A stretch of 10,963 nucleotides of DNA from NCBI GenBank assembly GCA_902494515.1, contig CABUTS010000080.1:1-10963 (forward strand). The letters are read 5' to 3'. Shown here piece by piece: positions 7,820-10,963 of the stretch. This stretch comes from an uncultured Muribaculaceae bacterium. GTDB taxonomy: Bacteria; Bacteroidota; Bacteroidia; Bacteroidales; Muribaculaceae. Numbering within the stretch: position 1 is the stretch's first letter; each line of letters starts with the position of its first letter. Made by a program: the position numbers and the translations under genes. The notes under the pieces are model-generated. The model did no database searches and was not told the DNA's origin. It was given only the letters and a program-made list of their open reading frames with translations.

Positions 7820-8119
7820 ATGAGGAAGAAGGACGGATTCAGAGGCGAGCGAAGCCTGGTGTTGCCGCAGGCGGTGACTAAACTTATCGAGGAGGATCCG
7901 GTAGTGTCGTCGCTATACATCACTGACATAGGTTTTTACCCCAGGGCGCAGTATCACTACCGCAAGCGCGGGGAGCCGATACGCGAGTATGTGTTCATAT
8001 ATTGTGTCGAGGGTAGCGGATGGTATCGTGTCGGTGACAGAAAGTTCAGCATCCGCCAGGACCAATATTGCATCCTCCCCGCCGGACACCCCCCACGAAT
8101 ACGGCGCCGACGAGGATAA
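7820..8119 (+). pseudogene. AraC-family regulator, 5' part (ligand-sensing cupin half) ending by frameshift
   Basis: From ATG 7820 the frame encodes MRKKDGFRGERSLVLPQAV, SSLYITDIGFYPRAQYHYRK and EYVFIYCVEGSGWYRVGDRK, the N-terminal beta-barrel sensor domain of Bacteroidetes AraC-type sugar regulators. It is normal through ILPAG (residues about 86-90). It then continues as HPPRIRRRRG and stops, where relatives have a PHxYGA-like sequence. That sequence (TPHEYGADEDNPWSIYWIHFGG) appears at once in the frame one base later, so a single extra base has shifted the frame at the C6 run 8089-8094. With five Cs the joint would read LPAGHPHEYGADEDNPW. The restored gene, 7820-8702, would encode 293 residues, the usual size. 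The gene is divergent from the sugar operon and would be its regulator. Confidence 0.85.
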
Positions 8120-8702
8120 TCCATGGTCAATCTACTGGATTCATTTCGGCGGCCCGCTGGCAAAGTTCTATGCCACCGACTGCTCCGGTCCGCTCGACAT
8201 CCCCCTCAACGCCAGTTCGCGAATCAGCGACCGCCTGAGCCTCTTCGACGAAATCTTCCGCACGCTCAACGCCTCATATTCCATCGAAAACATCCGTTAT
8301 GCGATGGTTTCCTTCCACCATTTCCTGGCCACGCTGCGCTACATCCACCAATACCGCCTTGCCGAAAACCATACCGAAACAAGCAGCCCCGTGCAGCTCG
8401 CCGTCCATTACTTCGAGGAAAACATCGAACGGCGCATAAGCCTCGATGACGTCTGCCATTTCGTCGGCCTGTCAGCCTCGCGCCTCTCGGCACTCTTCAA
8501 AGCGAAAATCGGCTACAGCCCCCTGAACTACTTCATGCTGCTGAAAATCAAGAAGGCCTGCACCTTCCTCGACGAAACCGACATGAAAATCAACCAGATA
8601 AGCCTTAACCTCGGCTTCGACGACCCCTACTACTTCTCGCGCCTCTTCACTAAAACCATGGGCCTCTCCCCTCGCGCCTACCGCTTCCGTCCCCACGCCT
8701 GA
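8088..8702 (+). pseudogene. AraC-family regulator, 3' part (rest of sensor and DNA-binding domain)
   Basis: This out-of-frame continuation of the regulator starts at TPHEYGADEDNPWSIYWIHF and runs to TGA at 8700-8702. The first part completes the sensor domain and the dimerising helices (ISDRLSLFDEIFRTLNASYS, FHHFLATLRYIHQYR). The last 100 residues are a full AraC DNA-binding domain with two helix-turn-helix motifs: ISLDDVCHFVGLSASRLSALF followed by GYSPLNYFMLLKIKKA, then INQISLNLGFDDPYYFSRLF and GLSPRAYR. All these elements are intact, so the lesion is recent or artefactual. In its own frame the ORF reaches back to a weak start at 7989, but those residues (about 33) do not look like the family. 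Expressed alone it would lack the sensor; some such fragments can still bind DNA. Confidence 0.85.
8089..8094 (+). other. C6 homopolymer at the AraC frameshift site
   Basis: The sequence GGACA-CCCCCC-ACGAA places six Cs exactly where the reading frame of the regulator changes. Removing one C restores a continuous 293-residue protein. A homopolymer is the classic place for polymerase slippage in cells and for indel errors in sequencing. In ribosomal terms the required move is +1 over CCC-C. Confidence 0.85.
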
Positions 8703-8713
8703 TCCCCGTTCAT

Positions 8714-8733
8714 CTCCCGGGATGCTCCGGGAG
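8714..8733. terminator. Stem-loop between convergent regulator and SGNH gene
   Basis: CTCCCGG (8714-8720) and CCGGGAG (8727-8733) form a perfect 7-bp GC-rich stem with a 6-nt loop, 12 bp after the regulator's stop codon and 45 bp from the stop of the convergent hydrolase gene. The location suits a shared terminator. No T-run follows on either strand, so intrinsic termination is not demonstrated. Confidence 0.35.
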
Positions 8734-8778
8734 GTGCTCACCGTCATCCGCCGCGAGCTGCCCGGGGGAAAATAGACG

Positions 8779-9564
8779 TCAGCGACTGAGATAATCGAGG
8801 AGCTGGGATTTAATCTGGGTCATGCCGAGGCGCGAAGGGTGCCCCGAGATTTTGTGGATATCGTGGAGCTCGATGTATTCGACATTCAGACGGGTGCAGA
8901 TCTCCTTGATAGAGCCGGTGATTTCAGGCTTGAGTTCTGAGTTGATGATGAATATGATTCGGGTTCCGGGGAGACGGTTCCCGGCCTCGGTGAGGAGCTC
9001 GCAGAGGGCCGGACGGAATTCATAGAGACTGCCCGGATTGTTGCCGACAGGGTATTTGTAGTTGTTGAGAACCAGGGCCAGAGAGTCAGGGCCGATGGTG
9101 TTGTCGGCGACCTGGGCTGGAAATTCACCGATGGGACTGTTGGCCCAGCTGTCATTGGTGGCGCCGAAAATCAGCAGAATGTCGGGCGAACCTACGCGCG
9201 GCAGACGGGTGATGAACGAACGTTTGCGGTAGTCATCGCCGTTATATCCTGTGTAGCAGATAGTTGCACCGCTATAGCTGTCATTGACCCCCAGCTTGTA
9301 ACCACCCTCGGAGATGAGTTGCCACCACCATGTCTGGCGCACGTCGGAGACATCGGTGCGCTCTTTCGGCGGATTCGGGAAATACCACACCTCGTTCCCC
9401 TCGGGGATATACCCCTGAAATGTTGAGTAAGAATCTCCGAGAATCGAAATCACGGGTTTGGCGGCAGGCTGATTCTTACCCTCATTTCTGGCTTCAGCCC
9501 CGGCTGTCAGCAGCGAAACCGCAGCAGCCATCGCAAAGCATACAGCAAACAGACGACGTAACAT
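8779..9564 (-). CDS. Secreted SGNH/GDSL-type hydrolase
   Basis: A 261-residue protein of the SGNH fold, most likely a carbohydrate esterase or lipase-like enzyme acting in the periplasm or outside the cell. Residues 1-25 (MLRRLFAVCFAMAAAVSLLTAG, cleavage about AEA) are a signal peptide with no lipobox. Block I is ILGDSYSTF with the nucleophile Ser45. Block II is the Gly in SGATIC (about 98-103). Block III is FGATND with Asn137. The C-terminal block is DIHKISGHPSRLG with His242 as the likely base. The strict DxxH of textbook SGNH enzymes is absent; Asp235 lies seven residues before the His. The start ATG at 9564 gives the complete leader. The gene converges on the AraC-type regulator and has its own leader region, so it is probably not part of the sugar operon, though deacetylation of glycans would fit the neighbourhood. 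Confidence 0.85.
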   Translation of the reverse strand: MLRRLFAVCFAMAAAVSLLTAGAEARNEGKNQPAAKPVISILGDSYSTFQGYIPEGNEVWYFPNPPKERTDVSDVRQTWWWQLISEGGYKLGVNDSYSGATICYTGYNGDDYRKRSFITRLPRVGSPDILLIFGATNDSWANSPIGEFPAQVADNTIGPDSLALVLNNYKYPVGNNPGSLYEFRPALCELLTEAGNRLPGTRIIFIINSELKPEITGSIKEICTRLNVEYIELHDIHKISGHPSRLGMTQIKSQLLDYLSR

Positions 9565-9574
9565 AACAAAAAAT

Positions 9575-9599
9575 TTAGCGGTGGAAAATTTACCGCTAA
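9575..9599 (-). promoter_or_regulatory. Leader hairpin with T-run just before the SGNH start codon
   Basis: A perfect 8-bp inverted repeat, TTAGCGGT and ACCGCTAA, surrounds a 9-nt loop. On the minus strand, which carries the hydrolase gene, the stem is followed by AAATTTTTTG and then the ATG at 9564, ten bases past the stem. This has the shape of an intrinsic attenuator, or it could be a protein operator. No clear TAnnTTTG box is visible for this gene; ATTATTTG just upstream of the hairpin is only a partial match. Confidence 0.45.
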
Positions 9600-9614
9600 G
9601 TTACAAATAATTTT

Positions 9615-9624
9615 CGGAATTCCG
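9615..9624. repeat. 10-bp palindrome CGGAATTCCG upstream of the SGNH gene
   Basis: A perfect 10-bp palindrome about 50 bp upstream of the hydrolase ATG, in otherwise AT-rich DNA. It could be an operator half-site pair for a dimeric regulator, or chance. It is too short to call without conservation data. Confidence 0.3.
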
Positions 9625-9677
9625 TATAAAGATGCAGCCTTTTTCAGCCTTTCAGCAGTTCCGGCAATGGCGCTGTC

Positions 9678-9721
9678 CCGATTTTGTTCCGATTTTGTCC
9701 CGGTTTTGTTCCGATTTTGTT
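9678..9721. repeat. Four tandem 11-bp repeats, unit CCGATTTTGTT
   Basis: Units are at 9678-9688 (CCGATTTTGTT), 9689-9699 (CCGATTTTGTC), 9700-9710 (CCGGTTTTGTT) and 9711-9721 (CCGATTTTGTT). Copies 1 and 4 are identical, and copies 2 and 3 each differ from them by one base. The 11-bp period is close to a DNA helical turn, so each unit presents the same face. The array lies in the non-coding stretch between the tRNA terminator and the hydrolase leader. No function is known to me. Confidence 0.9.
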
Positions 9722-9731
9722 CAGGCTGGAA

Positions 9732-9772
9732 TTAAAAAAAATGCTTGTAAGTCGGTGACTTACAAGCATTTT
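9732..9772 (-). terminator. Rho-independent terminator of tRNA-Pro
   Basis: A perfect 16-bp inverted repeat, AAAATGCTTGTAAGTC at 9738-9753 and its complement at 9757-9772, has a 3-nt loop. Read on the minus strand the stem begins 12 nt after the tRNA's 3' end and runs into an eight-T tract (plus-strand A-run 9734-9741). This is a textbook intrinsic terminator for the tRNA transcript. Confidence 0.9.
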
Positions 9773-9784
9773 ACCCTTAAAGGG

Positions 9785-9858
9785 TCGGGGTGAGAAGACT
9801 CGAACTTCCGACCTCCACGTCCCGAACGTGGCGCGCTAACCAACTGTGCTACACCCCG
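9785..9858 (-). tRNA. tRNA-Pro(CGG)
   Basis: A 74-nt cloverleaf read on the minus strand. The acceptor stem is CGGGGTG paired with CACCCCG and the discriminator base is A. The D arm contains AGTTGGTTAGC. The anticodon stem is CCACG/CGTGG around the loop TTCGGGA, so the anticodon is CGG (proline codon CCG) with G37 next to it. The T arm has the loop TTCGAGT with stem GGAAG/CTTCT (one G-U pair). The 3' CCA is not encoded, as is usual in Bacteroidetes. A strong terminator follows at 9772-9732. Confidence 0.95.
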
Positions 9859-10003
9859 AGGTGCCTGCGATGGAAGCTGTCTGGCCCGGTGGATGGCAAT
9901 CCGGCGACCCGATGGCGGGTGAGCCGGTGATCCGCGGGGCGGCTGAGGGGCTTCCGGCCGACGGCTCCTTACATCGGAAGGAGGGTTTCGGCTGTTGGGC
10001 TTG
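9859..10003 (-). other. GC-rich structured leader between the promoter and tRNA-Pro
   Basis: This 145-bp stretch has no gene I can support. It contains a long broken hairpin, GGAT-CCGGC-ACCCG / CGGGT-GCCGG-ATCC (9891-9933). It also has two hairpins that exclude each other: CTTCCG/CGGAAG (9951-9956 with 9975-9980) and CTCCTT/AAGGAG (9965-9970 with 9978-9983). If transcription starts at the -7 box 10004-10011, this is the 5' leader of the tRNA precursor, removed by RNase P. It does not match SRP RNA, 6S RNA or tmRNA as far as I can see. Confidence 0.4.
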
Positions 10004-10011
10004 CAAAGGTA
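10004..10011 (-). promoter_or_regulatory. Candidate -7 box for tRNA-Pro
   Basis: On the minus strand TACCTTTG matches the Bacteroidetes -7 consensus TAnnTTTG exactly and points toward the tRNA gene. It sits in a low-GC island between the membrane-protein gene and the GC-rich leader. No exact TTTG -33 element is visible upstream. The distance to the tRNA is about 145 bp, long for a tRNA leader. Confidence 0.5.
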
Positions 10012-10071
10012 AGTATTTTTTGCGAAATAAGATGGGTTTTCCCGGAATTTTTTTCGCGGAGGGGAGTTTTT

Positions 10072-10851
10072 TTATTCTTTTTCGGGCTTTTCGGGACCTT
10101 TGTGGGTTTCTTTGACGGCGGCGGTGGGGGAGAGGGGGCGTTTTTCAGCGGAATCCGCGGGAGTGGAGCCGGCGGTGGTGTCCTTGTCGGCGGGGGCTTC
10201 AGCGGAGTTTTTCCCGGCTGCTTCGCGGAGGACGGCGTGGCGGTGGCGCAGGGCGTAGTAGCTGATGAGGAGGCCGATTACGCCGAAGATTGTGAAGCCT
10301 ATGCCGGTGAGGAGCAGCATCGGTTTTTCGTTGGCTTCCCCTTTGAAGATGTCGGCGGTCATGATTACGACTCCGCCTACGACCAGGAGGATGGGGGCGA
10401 GGATGAGCCATGTGGGGTATAGGGTGGCGCGGTTGCGGCGGAGCATGAGGTCGATCTGATAGCTGCCGCAGACGAGGAGTATGGCGCCGAATAGGTAGCA
10501 GAGGAGCCCGCGGAAGACGTCGGGGATGGCGAAGATTACAATGCCCATGGCCACGGCGCCGATGCCGCAGATTGCGGTGAGGAGGTTCATGACTGTGGCG
10601 CTGCGCGAGGGCTGTTCTTTGCGGCGGGCGATGAGGCTGAGCAGGAGCACGAGGCCGGGGAGCAGGAAGGCCAGGGCGCCGATAGCGAGGACCACGGAGC
10701 CTACCGCGCGCTGGTCGCAGAGGTAGATGAGGGCCAGACCGAGGATGGCCATGAAGATCGAGAGGAAGATGTTTCCGCCTTGTCGGGGGGTGTCTGTGAG
10801 CTGCTCCTGGAGCTGCTTTGAGGCGGTGGGGGCTTTTTTGATATCCTTCAT
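10072..10851 (-). CDS. Six-helix HdeD/DUF308-like inner-membrane protein with charged C-terminal tail
   Basis: This 259-residue protein has a hydrophilic N-terminus (1-26, MKDIKKAPTASKQLQEQL) and six predicted membrane helices at about 27-45, 49-74, 87-108, 113-134, 146-165 and 177-200. They are arranged as pairs with short Gly-rich turns, for example FGAILLVCGSYQIDL and TGIGFTIFGVIGLLISYYAL. That repeated two-helix pattern is typical of HdeD/DUF308 proteins, which are linked to acid stress in Enterobacteria; no such role is shown here. Residues 205-259 are a low-complexity tail rich in Ala, Lys, Glu, Pro and Thr (ending HKGPEKPEKE), probably cytoplasmic. The start ATG at 10851 is the first in frame. 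The gene appears to stand alone, 213 bp upstream of the tRNA on the same strand. No terminator is evident after its stop. Confidence 0.7.
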   Translation of the reverse strand: MKDIKKAPTASKQLQEQLTDTPRQGGNIFLSIFMAILGLALIYLCDQRAVGSVVLAIGALAFLLPGLVLLLSLIARRKEQPSRSATVMNLLTAICGIGAVAMGIVIFAIPDVFRGLLCYLFGAILLVCGSYQIDLMLRRNRATLYPTWLILAPILLVVGGVVIMTADIFKGEANEKPMLLLTGIGFTIFGVIGLLISYYALRHRHAVLREAAGKNSAEAPADKDTTAGSTPADSAEKRPLSPTAAVKETHKGPEKPEKE

Positions 10852-10963
10852 GACTGGGGTTTTAAATGCCGAATAAATAGCTTGAAACGGGGAAGCCGGG
10901 AGCCGAGGCCCCGCCGGGCCGGATCTGGGGGGACTGTGGGGCGAGCCTGCGGCTCGTCCTTAA
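10852..10963. other. Non-coding edge region with a terminal hairpin
   Basis: There is no gene in the last 112 bp. The first part (10852-10890) is AT-rich and probably holds the promoter of the DUF308-like gene, but only a loose TATTTATT match is present. The rest is GC-rich. GGGCGAGCC (10939-10947) and GGCTCGTCC (10951-10959) form a 9-bp stem with one G-U pair and a 3-nt loop at the window edge. This may be the terminator or REP-like end of a gene lying beyond the window. Confidence 0.4.

Noticed and set aside
7810..7881. A 23-codon upstream ORF starting at ATG 7810, overlapping the regulator start in another frame
   Set aside because: It has no recognisable peptide signature. Overlap with the true N-terminus is explained by a chance ATG ten bases upstream. 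It could affect translation, but nothing shows that.
8722..8775. Tiny 17-codon ORF between regulator and hydrolase
   Set aside because: It lies within the stem-loop region, has no ribosome-binding context, and is short enough to arise by chance.
9678..9721. CRISPR array
   Set aside because: The 11-bp units are directly adjacent with no spacers, and there are no cas genes nearby.
9859..10003. SRP RNA, 6S RNA or a second tRNA in the tRNA-Pro leader
   Set aside because: I read both strands and found no cloverleaf and no conserved SRP GGAAG-type apical loop in the right context.

Overview
The window looks like a chromosomal segment of a GC-rich gut Bacteroidales bacterium. Muribaculaceae (Duncaniella/Muribaculum-like) is my best guess, but that is inference. 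Three things point this way: a SusC/SusD pair, promoter -7 boxes of the Bacteroidetes type TAnnTTTG, and weak or absent Shine-Dalgarno sequences.

Layout. Positions 1-7627 hold a minus-strand polysaccharide/sugar utilisation operon, transcribed from right to left: a sugar-porter MFS permease (7627-6233), a DUF5107-type ORF (6171-4684), a SusC-like TonB-dependent transporter (4668-1582), a SusD-like lipoprotein (1563-64), and the first 16 codons of another, probably exported, protein (48-1). Gaps are 61, 15, 18 and 15 bp. A divergent plus-strand AraC-family regulator (7820-8702) lies across a 192-bp AT-rich control region. That region carries a promoter in each direction, a 9-bp direct repeat and an imperfect inverted repeat. 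Next come a convergent secreted SGNH hydrolase (9564-8779), a 220-bp non-coding stretch with four 11-bp tandem repeats and a tRNA terminator, tRNA-Pro(CGG) (9858-9785), a structured GC-rich leader, and a six-helix HdeD/DUF308-like membrane protein (10851-10072).

How the genes would work together. The regulator would sense a sugar and switch on the operon. SusC/SusD would import the glycan across the outer membrane, the permease would take the sugar across the inner membrane, and the DUF5107 protein would act on sugar-derived material in the cytoplasm (its activity is not known to me).

The main result is that three of the five substantial genes of this system are visibly broken. susC has an in-frame amber codon at codon 176 (4141-4143). 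The AraC gene has a one-base frameshift at a C6 run (8089-8094). The DUF5107 ORF stops resembling its family near residue 217 and continues in frame as the C-terminal part of a SusE/PKD-like surface glycan-binding protein. The locus is therefore decaying, kept switched off but reversible at single-base sites, or affected by errors in the consensus sequence. Raw reads would distinguish these.
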